Shown piece after piece: positions 1 to 6,124 of a stretch of 35,091 bases of DNA. This DNA comes from Oscillospiraceae bacterium. GTDB lineage: Bacteria; Bacillota; Clostridia; Oscillospirales; Acutalibacteraceae. Made by a program: the position numbers and the translations under genes. The notes under the pieces are model-generated. The model saw only the letters and a list, made by a program, of their open reading frames with translations, had not been told where the DNA came from and did no database searches. The stretch is from positions 1 through 35,091 of the forward strand of contig JAISXG010000046.1 in the NCBI GenBank assembly GCA_031270605.1, given 5' to 3'. How positions within the stretch are numbered: the first letter of the stretch is position 1; each line of letters opens with the position of its first letter.

Positions 1-174
1 AATAATCAATTGAAAGCTATCGTGAATTCGCTTAGGATGTGTTGACACGAACACACCCCGGAAACCGTCCGGAAAACACGCTTAAAAAGCCATGCATATA
101 TGGGCTTCTGCGCGTGGCGGCCGACCCGTTTTCAAGTTAATTTACGATCTATGCGGGGAAGGGTTGTAGTCTTT

Positions 175-681
175 ATGAACAACTTGGCGGGATTCCGGCG
201 AAAATTCGGTATCAGTCAAAAAGAGCTGGCACTGGCGCTGGGCGTGGCGCAGAACACCGTTTCAAACTGGGAGCAGGGCAAACGGCAGATGGACGCAAAA
301 ACACTGGCTGCGGCCGCCTCGCTGTTCGGCGTTTCGGTGGACGAGCTGCTGGGGCTTGCGGGGCCCGCGCCCGCGCCGCTCACAAACGGCGAAGGCCTTG
401 AACGGCAGGTACGCGAGGTCATCGCGCGGGAATACGGCGCTGAGGCGGCAAGCATTTTGCATTATTTCGACAAGCTGAACGACCTCGGCAAGGCAAAGGC
501 CGTGGAAACCATGCAGGACCTCACGCAAATCCCCCGCTACCGCGCCGAAAAAGCAAGTTTTACGCTGCGCGCCGCGCGTTCAAAGGGGCGCGTGCAGCCG
601 TTTTCAAAAAACGTCAGCAAAAAAGAGTTACAGGAGCTGCAACACGCAAATGCAATAAAAGAAGAAAAGGACTTGAAGTAG
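175..681 (+). CDS. XRE-family transcriptional regulator paired with ImmA-type protease
   Basis: A helix-turn-helix (HTH_3) domain fills the first ~65 residues (FRRKFGISQKELALALGV, then NTVSNWEQGKR and VSVDELLGL); the remaining ~100 residues are a charged tail of unknown fold. The start at 175 is chosen because GGGGAAGGG lies 7-15 bases upstream and the HTH begins directly after MNNLAGF; the longer reading from 100 has no ribosome site. The stop codon abuts the ATG of the next gene (TAGATG), so the two are translationally coupled. In known XRE-ImmA pairs of conjugative elements and phages the repressor is cleaved by the metallopeptidase; that role is inferred here. No target genes are identified, and no integrase is in the window. 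Confidence 0.85.
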   Translation: MNNLAGFRRKFGISQKELALALGVAQNTVSNWEQGKRQMDAKTLAAAASLFGVSVDELLGLAGPAPAPLTNGEGLERQVREVIAREYGAEAASILHYFDKLNDLGKAKAVETMQDLTQIPRYRAEKASFTLRAARSKGRVQPFSKNVSKKELQELQHANAIKEEKDLK

Positions 682-1347
682 ATGGCTCTTTTATCGGAAC
701 GCAGCGAATCCGTCGCAGATCTGGCCTGCGAGACGCTGCTGGACTGCCATGTGCACCGCCTGCCCGTGGACGTGATCGAACTCACGCGGCGGCTGCAAAT
801 CAAAGTAATCAATAACCAAGAGGTGGACAAGCTCGGCCCGGAGGAATACGGCGCGGGCTATTTTGACGGGAAGAGCTGGTATATTGTTTATGCCCCGTGC
901 CTGCCCGTCGGCGGCATCCGCTTCACGATCGCCCATGAACTGGGGCATATTCTGCTCAAGCACACCCCCGCCGACGGAATTCCCGCAAAAGAAAAAGAGG
1001 AGGAGGCCGACCTCTTCGCCGCGCGGCTGCTCGCGCCGCCCGGCATCCTGCGCGAGCTGAACGCCTATTCCGCCAGCAGCATCTCGCTGTTGTGCAACCT
1101 TTCCCGCAGCTGTGCGGAAATGCAGTCAAAAACCATGGTGAACCTGCATTTGGCGCGCAGGCCGGAACCGAGCGGAGCCGAAAAAAAGCTGATCGCGGCT
1201 TTTGGGGATTATATCGAGAACAACCGCCTGCGGGAGTTTCGCACAGAACTGCTTCCCCCACGTGAAAACAGCGCGGGCAAACTGTACCGCGCCGTCAACA
1301 CGCGAACCCGCAGAAAACCGAGCCTTGATATTGAAGAAAAAGCATAA
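682..1347 (+). CDS. ImmA/IrrE-family metallo-endopeptidase
   Basis: 221 residues. The zinc-binding HELGH motif is at residues 85-89 (IAHELGHILLKH), followed by the usual third-ligand region EEEADLFAARLLAPP, which together define the COG2856/ImmA-IrrE family. The family's known members cleave a cognate XRE repressor after a signal such as DNA damage or quorum peptide. The XRE gene directly upstream, with zero spacing, is the obvious substrate. The C-terminal ~90 residues are basic and not recognised. All catalytic residues are present, so the gene looks functional. What the pair controls cannot be read from the sequence; the barstar-like gene 22 bases downstream may be in the same transcript. 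Confidence 0.88.
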   Translation: MALLSERSESVADLACETLLDCHVHRLPVDVIELTRRLQIKVINNQEVDKLGPEEYGAGYFDGKSWYIVYAPCLPVGGIRFTIAHELGHILLKHTPADGIPAKEKEEEADLFAARLLAPPGILRELNAYSASSISLLCNLSRSCAEMQSKTMVNLHLARRPEPSGAEKKLIAAFGDYIENNRLREFRTELLPPRENSAGKLYRAVNTRTRRKPSLDIEEKA

Positions 1348-1369
1348 GCTCATTCAGTAGGGTAAATTT

Positions 1370-1642
1370 ATGAAAAACATTGTCATTGATTTTACGGGAT
1401 GTAATCATGTGCAGGAAGTCCACTTAATAATAAAAGAAAAGCTGGAATTTCCTGATTGGTATGGAGAAAATATTGACGCGCTATGGGATTTATTGACAGG
1501 ATACATTGATCCTTGCGATATTTACTTGGAAGGCTGTCAATCGGTCGCCCCGGACTTGATTCCTTATATTAAAAAAATTAAAAATATTTTTATAAAAGCG
1601 GCGCAGGAATACCATGAACTAAAAGTTGATATTTATGATTAA
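1370..1642 (+). CDS. Barstar-like ribonuclease inhibitor (orphan)
   Basis: 90 residues matching the barstar family: the hallmark FPDWYGENIDALWDLLTG is at residues ~28-45 and the C-terminal beta strand region (VDIYD) is preserved. Barstar binds and blocks the active site of barnase-type guanyl ribonucleases. No barnase-like gene is present in the window, so this is an orphan immunity/antitoxin gene, as often found in bacterial genomes. Base use is clearly AT-richer than the upstream XRE-ImmA pair, which suggests separate acquisition. It starts 22 bases after immA with only a weak ribosome site (GGGTAAATTT). Followed by a strong hairpin at 1680-1725. Confidence 0.82.
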   Translation: MKNIVIDFTGCNHVQEVHLIIKEKLEFPDWYGENIDALWDLLTGYIDPCDIYLEGCQSVAPDLIPYIKKIKNIFIKAAQEYHELKVDIYD

Positions 1643-1679
1643 TCGATAAAGATGACTTGAAACAAATGAAAACATAAAC

Positions 1680-1725
1680 TCAGGGCGTAAAAAAACAGCG
1701 AGCAAACCGTTTTTTTACGCCCTGA
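1680..1725 (+). terminator. Perfect 17-bp hairpin after the barstar gene
   Basis: Arms TCAGGGCGTAAAAAAAC (1680-1696) and its exact complement (1709-1725) enclose a 12-base loop. The A-run/T-run lies inside the stem, so there is no separate U-tract; it may terminate transcription from either side, because the next gene converges from the right. Confidence 0.6.
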
Positions 1726-1731
1726 ACTTAT

Positions 1732-2025
1732 ATGGTTCTCAATTTTTTTGTAAATTATTTTTATTTAATGAAAAATTTATAGGGATCTCAATTCCAGTCC
1801 TTCTTTACATCCGTAAAACCTAAAATATAATCAGCCGATACATGATAAAATTTACACAAGACGATCAAATAATCAATGGGTAACAGGCGCTTATTTAATT
1901 CATATGCGGAATATGTTTGTTGTGAAACCCGCAGAATTGCTGCAACCTGTTTTTGTGCCAAGTCGTTATCTTCACGCAAATCTCTGATTCTTTTTTGATA
2001 TGTCATATAATCACCCCTAAAAGCC
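1732..2025. repeat. Left arm of a ~294-bp inverted duplication carrying an XRE gene
   Basis: The arm runs from ATGGTTCTCAA (1732) to about AAAAGCCG (2025) and is the reverse complement of 2488-2782. In the 219-base coding part I count 8 differences by eye (about 96% identity); the AT-rich 3' flank is similarly conserved. The arms enclose a 462-bp unique centre. Confidence 0.88.
1788..2006 (-). CDS. Small XRE-family repressor, copy A of inverted pair
   Basis: 72 residues, essentially only an HTH_3 domain: MTYQKRIKDLRE-type start, LAQKQVAAILRVSQQTYSAY recognition region, and the FYHVSADYILGFTD end typical of clostridial and phage Cro/CI-like proteins. The start at 2006 is set by the GGGGTGA ribosome site 4 bases upstream. 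It differs from the copy at 2508-2726 in only four residues (R8K, A34S, P43S, Y46D). A possible promoter, TTCAGC-17 bp-TATATA, lies on the minus strand around 2045-2075, with an ACACC-N4-GGTGT dyad (2084-2097) just upstream. The gene is AT-rich compared with the surrounding chromosome, consistent with transfer. Confidence 0.88.
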   Translation of the reverse strand: MTYQKRIRDLREDNDLAQKQVAAILRVSQQTYSAYELNKRLLPIDYLIVLCKFYHVSADYILGFTDVKKDWN

Positions 2026-2083
2026 GTTCTGATATAACTCATAGAAGTACTATATATCAAATAATTTATAAATGCTGAAAAAA

Positions 2084-2097
2084 ACACCGTTCGGTGT
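2084..2097. promoter_or_regulatory. Operator O1: ACACCGTTCGGTGT
   Basis: Fourteen-base dyad, one of three copies of ACACC-N4-GGTGT within 350 bases. It lies about 78 bases upstream of XRE copy A, so it probably controls that gene. Which of the three repressors binds is unknown. Confidence 0.6.
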
Positions 2098-2134
2098 CCC
2101 AAAATTTAAGATATACCCTAAATTTATATTATTT

Positions 2135-2344
2135 TCAACTCTTTTTATTGTCGGTCAGCCCCGCTATATAATCAAGACTTACCTTATAATGCTTAGCAAG
2201 CAATATTGCGATATCAAGCGGGATAGCCCTTTCGCCTGTTTCGTATCTGGCATATGTTGTTTTATGCATATGCAAAATCTCGGCAAGCTGCCTTTGACTT
2301 AATTCTGCTTTTTCTCTTAAATCCTTTATCCGTTTATATAACAA
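2135..2344 (-). CDS. Small XRE-family repressor in the centre of the inverted repeat
   Basis: 69 residues, a single HTH_3 domain (YKRIKDLREKAELSQRQLAE, then TTYARYETGERAIP and VSLDYIAGLTD). It is homologous to, but clearly different from, the two flanking copies. I chose the TTG start at 2344 because AAAGGGGGAA lies at the right distance upstream; the ATG further upstream (around 2371) would add residues unlike any XRE N-terminus. A candidate promoter TTGCAA-17 bp-TTCAAT (2406 to 2378, minus strand) has operator O2 in its spacer and overlaps the plus-strand promoter at 2373-2401, so this gene and the gene at 2508 would compete for the same site. Confidence 0.85.
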   Translation of the reverse strand: MLYKRIKDLREKAELSQRQLAEILHMHKTTYARYETGERAIPLDIAILLAKHYKVSLDYIAGLTDNKKS

Positions 2345-2372
2345 AAAATTTCCCCCTTTCTGTAAAAACATC

Positions 2373-2401
2373 TTGACATTGAACACCAATTGGTGTATTA
2401 T
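2373..2401 (+). promoter_or_regulatory. Sigma-A promoter TTGACA-17-TATTAT with embedded operator
   Basis: Near-consensus -35 (2373-2378) and -10 (2396-2401) with exact 17-bp spacing. The spacer contains the operator O2. It drives the leader ORF and the XRE gene at 2508. Confidence 0.8.
2383..2396. promoter_or_regulatory. Operator O2: ACACCAATTGGTGT
   Basis: Perfect 14-base palindrome located between the -35 and -10 of the plus-strand promoter and also between the candidate -35 and -10 of the opposing promoter, so one bound repressor would block both. Confidence 0.7.
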
Positions 2402-2411
2402 TGCAAATATA

Positions 2412-2427
2412 AACACCGTTTGGTGTT
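2412..2427. promoter_or_regulatory. Operator O3: AACACCGTTTGGTGTT
   Basis: Third copy of the same dyad (six-base arms), about 11 bases downstream of the -10 of the plus-strand promoter, where it would overlap the transcription start. O2 and O3 centres are 30 bases apart, about three helical turns, which suits cooperative binding. Confidence 0.7.
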
Positions 2428-2452
2428 CAATATTAAAAATGGAGTGATTGTT

Positions 2453-2503
2453 ATGTATAATAAAATCTGTAAAAATTGCAGAAAATTCGGCTTTCAGGGG
2501 TGA
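2453..2503 (+). CDS. 16-residue leader ORF with CxxC motif
   Basis: ATG at 2453 follows GGAGTGATTGTT, a fair ribosome site. The peptide is MYNKICKNCRKFGFQG. Its TGA stop lies inside the GGGGTGA ribosome site of the XRE gene, four bases before that ATG, so translation could be coupled. Its last codons lie in the inverted repeat, the first ones outside. It may be a real leader peptide, or the surviving N-terminus of a gene interrupted by the duplication. Confidence 0.35.
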   Translation: MYNKICKNCRKFGFQG

Positions 2504-2782
2504 TTATATGACATATCAAAAAAGAATCAAAGATTTGCGTGAAGATAACGACTTGGCACAAAAACAGGTTGCGGCAATTCTGCGGGTTTCACAACAAACA
2601 TATTCCTCATATGAATTAAACAAGCGCCTGTTATCTATTGATGATTTGATCGTCTTGTGTAAATTCTATCATGTATCGGCTGATTATATTTTAGGTTTTA
2701 CGGATGTAAAGAAGGACTGGAATTGAGATCCCTCTAAATTTTTCATCGAATAAAAATAATTTACAAAAAAATTGAGAACCAT
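2488..2782. repeat. Right arm of the inverted duplication
   Basis: Reverse complement of 1732-2025, from CGGCTTTCAGGGG (2488) to GAGAACCAT (2782). Homology ends abruptly at both sides; no transposase or recognisable target duplication is seen at the ends. Confidence 0.88.
2508..2726 (+). CDS. Small XRE-family repressor, copy B of inverted pair
   Basis: 72 residues, an HTH_3 domain almost identical to copy A at 1788-2006 (four substitutions, two of them, P43S and Y46D, just after the recognition helix region). Start at 2508 set by GGGGTGATTAT. Expressed from the near-consensus promoter at 2373-2401, which is covered by operators O2 and O3, so it is probably repressed by itself or by the central XRE protein. 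No downstream gene is co-oriented; the next gene converges, so the circuit seems to control mainly its own members or genes elsewhere. Confidence 0.88.
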   Translation: MTYQKRIKDLREDNDLAQKQVAAILRVSQQTYSSYELNKRLLSIDDLIVLCKFYHVSADYILGFTDVKKDWN

Positions 2783-2813
2783 CCGCATTACATTTGAATT
2801 TTTTAAAGCAGCA

Positions 2814-3530
2814 TTATTTCCGCCACTCGCAAAGCGCCACGCAATAAGCCTCCTCCACGCGGGTGCGCGGCCGACCGAAATACACAAGCCCGTGGCCCGA
2901 AAGCATGATGTCCGTGTCCTCTTTCGAGAACTTCCGCAGCGTGGCAAGATAGGCCGCGCGGTCAAAATCAAACGAGCCGTCCCAGCCGAAATGGCCGTCC
3001 ATCAGCGTGCCGATGACGTCGCCCGAAACCACAACGCGTCTGCCGTCAAGGTTGAAAAAATAGGCCGTACAGCCCGCGGTGTGCCCCGGGCAGTGCATGG
3101 TTGTGATCTCAATGCCGCAAACGTTAAACACCTGCGTGCCCGCAAAGCGGTGCGTCACGCGGCAGGGCACAGTCGGTTTGTGATAAAGATAATCCGCGCA
3201 GCGCTCATCACCCGCCTCGAGCGCGTCCGCCGTTTTTTCATGGGCATAAAGCTCCACGCCCATATCCGCGAGAATGTGCGCCGCGCCCGTGTGGTCCATG
3301 TGGGCGTGGGTGAGAAAGCAGGCTTTGACTTCCTCCGGCGAAACGCCCCAGTATTCCATGCGATCAACCAGCTGCGGCCAGGTGTCGCCGTTGCCGCAGT
3401 CAAACAGAACGCAGCCACCCTCGCCTTTTAACAAATAGGTATTACAGTCCTCATAATTACGGTAACCGCCCGCCCAGCTCAGGCCGTTCAGGCTGCCGCC
3501 GATCTGATAAAGGTTTTTTAAAATCTGCAT
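2814..3530 (-). CDS. MBL-fold metallo-hydrolase
   Basis: 238 residues with the metallo-beta-lactamase fold: HAHMDH at residues 75-80 binds the two metals, CPGHTAG supplies the next histidine, SGDVIG the bridging aspartate and SGHG the last histidine. This set is typical of glyoxalase II-like thioester or phosphodiester hydrolases; the substrate cannot be told. Translation starts at 3530 behind GAAAGGGGAGAA. It is monocistronic, with its promoter probably at 3562-3592 and a 21-bp dyad in it. GC content returns to the chromosomal level here, marking the right edge of the AT-rich island. Confidence 0.88.
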   Translation of the reverse strand: MQILKNLYQIGGSLNGLSWAGGYRNYEDCNTYLLKGEGGCVLFDCGNGDTWPQLVDRMEYWGVSPEEVKACFLTHAHMDHTGAAHILADMGVELYAHEKTADALEAGDERCADYLYHKPTVPCRVTHRFAGTQVFNVCGIEITTMHCPGHTAGCTAYFFNLDGRRVVVSGDVIGTLMDGHFGWDGSFDFDRAAYLATLRKFSKEDTDIMLSGHGLVYFGRPRTRVEEAYCVALCEWRK

Positions 3531-3561
3531 GCCCGTTCTCCCCTTTCACTTGGTATTCAGT

Positions 3562-3592
3562 ATAATACTAAACACTGTTTAGTATAAGACAA
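3562..3592 (-). promoter_or_regulatory. Promoter with 19-bp spacer and 21-bp dyad (MerR-like layout)
   Basis: On the minus strand TTGTCT and TATTAT are 19 bases apart, and a perfect dyad ATACTAAACA-C-TGTTTAGTAT (3565-3585) fills the spacer. An overlong spacer holding a dyad is the known layout of MerR-type activated promoters, but a TetR-like operator would look similar. It faces the MBL hydrolase gene. Confidence 0.5.
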
Positions 3593-3629
3593 ACGGGACG
3601 GGCAGTCAAGAAAGAGAAGCAAAAAGACC

Positions 3630-3662
3630 GCGGGCGTCCCGCCCGAATCGGGGGACGCCCGC
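3630..3662 (-). terminator. Terminator of the acyl-CoA ligase gene
   Basis: An 11-bp perfect stem GCGGGCGTCCC / GGGACGCCCGC with an 11-base loop. Read on the minus strand it is followed by a T-rich tract (GGTCTTTTTGCTTCTCTTT). It lies about 100 bases past the stop of the ligase gene. Confidence 0.65.
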
Positions 3663-3693
3663 AGTGATTTTATTATGAACCCCTGTAAACACC

Positions 3694-3757
3694 CCGCCTC
3701 TTGAGGCGAACCACTAAACCCGATACCTCGCAGTCTCTGCTGCGGGGAGTGGTTCAT
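3694..3757. other. Compound hairpin between ligase stop and terminator
   Basis: Small hairpin CGCCTC-TTGAGGCG is followed by GAACCACT (3708-3715) pairing with AGTGGTTC (3749-3756), with an inner CCTCGCAG/CTGCGGGG stem. It has no gene; it could stabilise the 3' end of the ligase mRNA or be a short repeat. Confidence 0.4.
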
Positions 3758-3759
3758 TT

Positions 3760-5484
3760 TCAGCCGATTTTCAGCAGCTTTTTCAGCTCTTCAAAGCGTT
3801 TGATTTTGTTTGTGGTGGTTTTTGAAAGCGATTCGGTTGTAATTGTGAACTTGCTGATATATTTATATTTCGGCAGCAGGCTGTTCACTTTTCTGATCTC
3901 GGCGCTGATGAGCTTGTGAATCTGCTTTTCGCTTTTGCCCTGCAGCAGCTCGTTGTCTTTGGAATAAACAATTTTCGCGAGGATTTTTGAGTCGCCGTCC
4001 GCATACACAAGGCTTTCGGCGATATAGTCCGACGAGTTCAGCAGCTCTTCCACCTCTTCGGGGTTAACCTTTTTGCCGCTGCTCAGAACAATCAGGTCTT
4101 TTTTGCGCCCCGTTACATAAAGCTGGCCCTTTTTGTCCAGATACCCGAGGTCGCCCGTGTAAAGCCAGCCGTCGCGGATGGCCTCTTTTGTGGCGGCTTC
4201 GTCTTCATAATAGCCGAGCATCACGCTCGGGCCTTTGACGGCAATTTCACCCACGCCGTTTTCGTCTTTTTCGTCTATTTTCACCTCAAGGTTATAAAGC
4301 GGGTAGCCCGTGCTTTTAGCCTTGTTGTGAAAGCCGTCGCTTTCGCAGGCGATGACGGGGCTGGACTCAGTGAGGCCGTAGCCCTGAATCATGTCGATGC
4401 CGATGGTGGTGAAGAATTTCATCACCTTCTTCTTCGTTGAAGCCGAGCCGTAAATAATCACCCGAAGCTTGCCGCCGAAGCCCTCAAGAATGTTCTTGAA
4501 CAGGGTACGCCGGATGTCTATGTTAAATTTGCAAAGCAGGTTTGACACCGCCGACATGATTTTGAACGCGGCGTATTTCTTTTGCTTTTTGATCTCCTTG
4601 ATGGTTTTTTTATACATCAAATCCAGCACCGCGGGCACGCACACAAGGCCGCGGATTTCAAACTCCTTCATGTTTTTCGCGACATGCTTGATGCCCTCGG
4701 CGAAATAGATGCGGAATTTTGTGTAAAAGCAGAACAAAAAGCTCGCCGTGCACGCAAGGGTGTGGTGCAGCGGCAAAAACACCAGCACGTTGTCGTTTTC
4801 TTTGGATTTAATCAGCGTTGACATCGCCGTGATGTTTGAGCACACGTTATACTGCGAGAGCATAACGGCCTTGCTTTTTGACGTGGTGCCCGAGGTGAAC
4901 AGCAGAATGGACATTTTGTCTTTGTCTATGTGCAGTTTTTCATAGGCCGCGTTGCCCTTTTCGCGCAGCTCGCCGCCCTTCGCGAGCAGCTCGCGGTAAG
5001 CAAAAATGTCGCCCTGTTTTTCGTCATAGTCGAGGCAAACCGCGTATTTGAGCGCGGTTGTGCCCTCCCGCATGACCTGCTCGACGATCCCCAAGCTTTT
5101 TTTGTCAAAAATAATGCATTCCATTTCGCTTCGGTTGATCAGGGTGCGCACCTCATTCTCGGGGAGGGCGTAGTCGAGCGGAACCACCACGCTGCCGGCG
5201 TTGGCAATCGCAAGATAGCCCACGCACCACTCGTAGCGGTTGGGTGAGAAGATTCCGATTTTTTTGTCTTGGAGGCCCATATGGAGCAGCGCCGTCGCAA
5301 AGTCCTCGACGTCCTCTTTGTACTGCAAATAGGACACCTCAACATAATTTTTTGCCCGGTCTTTGTAGGCGAACGCGATTTCTTCCCCATATTTTTCGGC
5401 ACATTTTTCAAGAAGCTCTCTGTAATTATATACAGGGTCTTCCCGATAGAGCTTTGCCTCTGAGAGGTATTGTTCTCTTTTCAT
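3760..5484 (-). CDS. AMP-dependent synthetase, long-chain acyl-CoA ligase type
   Basis: 574 residues, full length for the ANL superfamily. Phosphate-binding loop LLFTSGTTSKSKA at 194-206, A5 motif GYGLTESSP at 368-376, hinge aspartate in YTGDLG (~442-447), and GRKKD at 459-463. The C-terminal ATP-grasping domain has the usual catalytic lysine region near TTTNKIKR. The enzyme activates a carboxylic acid to acyl-AMP and then a thioester; similarity of layout to FadD/FACL suggests a fatty acid substrate, CoA being the likely acceptor. It stands alone, with a promoter at 5539-5567 and GGAAA before the ATG. No acyl carrier protein or CoA-pathway gene is near. Confidence 0.87.
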   Translation of the reverse strand: MKREQYLSEAKLYREDPVYNYRELLEKCAEKYGEEIAFAYKDRAKNYVEVSYLQYKEDVEDFATALLHMGLQDKKIGIFSPNRYEWCVGYLAIANAGSVVVPLDYALPENEVRTLINRSEMECIIFDKKSLGIVEQVMREGTTALKYAVCLDYDEKQGDIFAYRELLAKGGELREKGNAAYEKLHIDKDKMSILLFTSGTTSKSKAVMLSQYNVCSNITAMSTLIKSKENDNVLVFLPLHHTLACTASFLFCFYTKFRIYFAEGIKHVAKNMKEFEIRGLVCVPAVLDLMYKKTIKEIKKQKKYAAFKIMSAVSNLLCKFNIDIRRTLFKNILEGFGGKLRVIIYGSASTKKKVMKFFTTIGIDMIQGYGLTESSPVIACESDGFHNKAKSTGYPLYNLEVKIDEKDENGVGEIAVKGPSVMLGYYEDEAATKEAIRDGWLYTGDLGYLDKKGQLYVTGRKKDLIVLSSGKKVNPEEVEELLNSSDYIAESLVYADGDSKILAKIVYSKDNELLQGKSEKQIHKLISAEIRKVNSLLPKYKYISKFTITTESLSKTTTNKIKRFEELKKLLKIG

Positions 5485-5538
5485 TTACTGTGTTTCCTTT
5501 CCCAAATTAAACTGTCGTCCGATGTGCCTATACGCCCC

Positions 5539-5567
5539 ATTTTATCATTATCATTTTGCATTTGCAA
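5539..5567 (-). promoter_or_regulatory. Promoter TTGCAA-17-TAAAAT for the acyl-CoA ligase gene
   Basis: Minus-strand -35 at 5567-5562 and -10 at 5544-5539 with exact 17-bp spacing; expected start near 5532, giving a leader of about 50 bases. Confidence 0.55.
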
Positions 5568-5740
5568 GAAAAATCAAGGCCCCCGCGATATCTTAGACAA
5601 AGGGGGAAAAGCGTGCTGAAAATAGACTTTTTGACCTGAAAAGGGGTTCTGACACCAAAATTCATGCAATACATCCAATAAAGTATGAAAAGTTCAAAAA
5701 AAGCACAGAAACCGGCCATACATTTTTATGCCGGAATGTT

Positions 5741-5822
5741 TAGGCCCTGTCTGAAAATTAACAAAACGCCGAAAACCGGATCTTTTTCCGCCGCTCCGCG
5801 TTAAATTTTCAGACAGGGCCTA
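5741..5822. repeat. MITE-like palindromic element, 82 bp, TA-flanked
   Basis: Ends TAGGCCCTGTCTGAAAATT and its complement AATTTTCAGACAGGGCCTA form terminal inverted repeats of about 22 bases around a short GC-rich core. The outer TA on both sides fits a TA target duplication as used by IS630/Tc1-type elements. No coding capacity. The end pattern GG(G/C)xxTGTyTGAAAA resembles that of the element at 17903-18066. Confidence 0.65.
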
Positions 5823-5854
5823 ATAATATACAAGCATTTTTATCGTCTCAACGA

Positions 5855-6042
5855 CTGGTTTAAAACCTTCGCCTTTAGGCGAAAATCTGAGAGAAAGCCC
5901 GGACCGAGCAGATTTTCGGGGCGAAGTTTTAAACAAAGGTTGGCCTGCGGTGAGCAGCCCCTCGTTCTTTAGGCGGCTTTGGACCGTAGACCAACCGACC
6001 GGCTTTCAGCCGGTAGTCGTTGGGTCTGTACACCGCAGGCGG
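5855..6042. other. Strongly structured non-coding segment, two nested stem-loops
   Basis: Stem one: GTTTAAAACCTTCGCC (5858-5873) pairs with GGGCGAAGTTTTAAAC (5919-5934) and encloses CGCCTTTAGGCG and an AAATCTG/CAGATTT stem. Stem two: GCCTGCGGTG (5943-5952) pairs perfectly with CACCGCAGGC (6031-6040) and encloses a GACCAACCGACCGGC / GCCGGTAGTCGTTGGGTC arm. It lies between the divergent ligase and alpha-galactosidase genes. It matches no riboswitch class I know; it may be a structured RNA or a folded repeat element. Confidence 0.5.
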
Positions 6043-6124
6043 AATGTGTTAAAATTGTTTTGAATTTAAAAAGCTTTATCACGTTCTTCATATCTCATGG
6101 TTTGCAGGAAAAAAGGAGCGCCAA

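Noticed and set aside
2772-3431. 219-residue plus-strand frame opposite the MBL hydrolase
   Set aside because: Arg/His-rich antisense of a clear metallo-hydrolase; no start signal.
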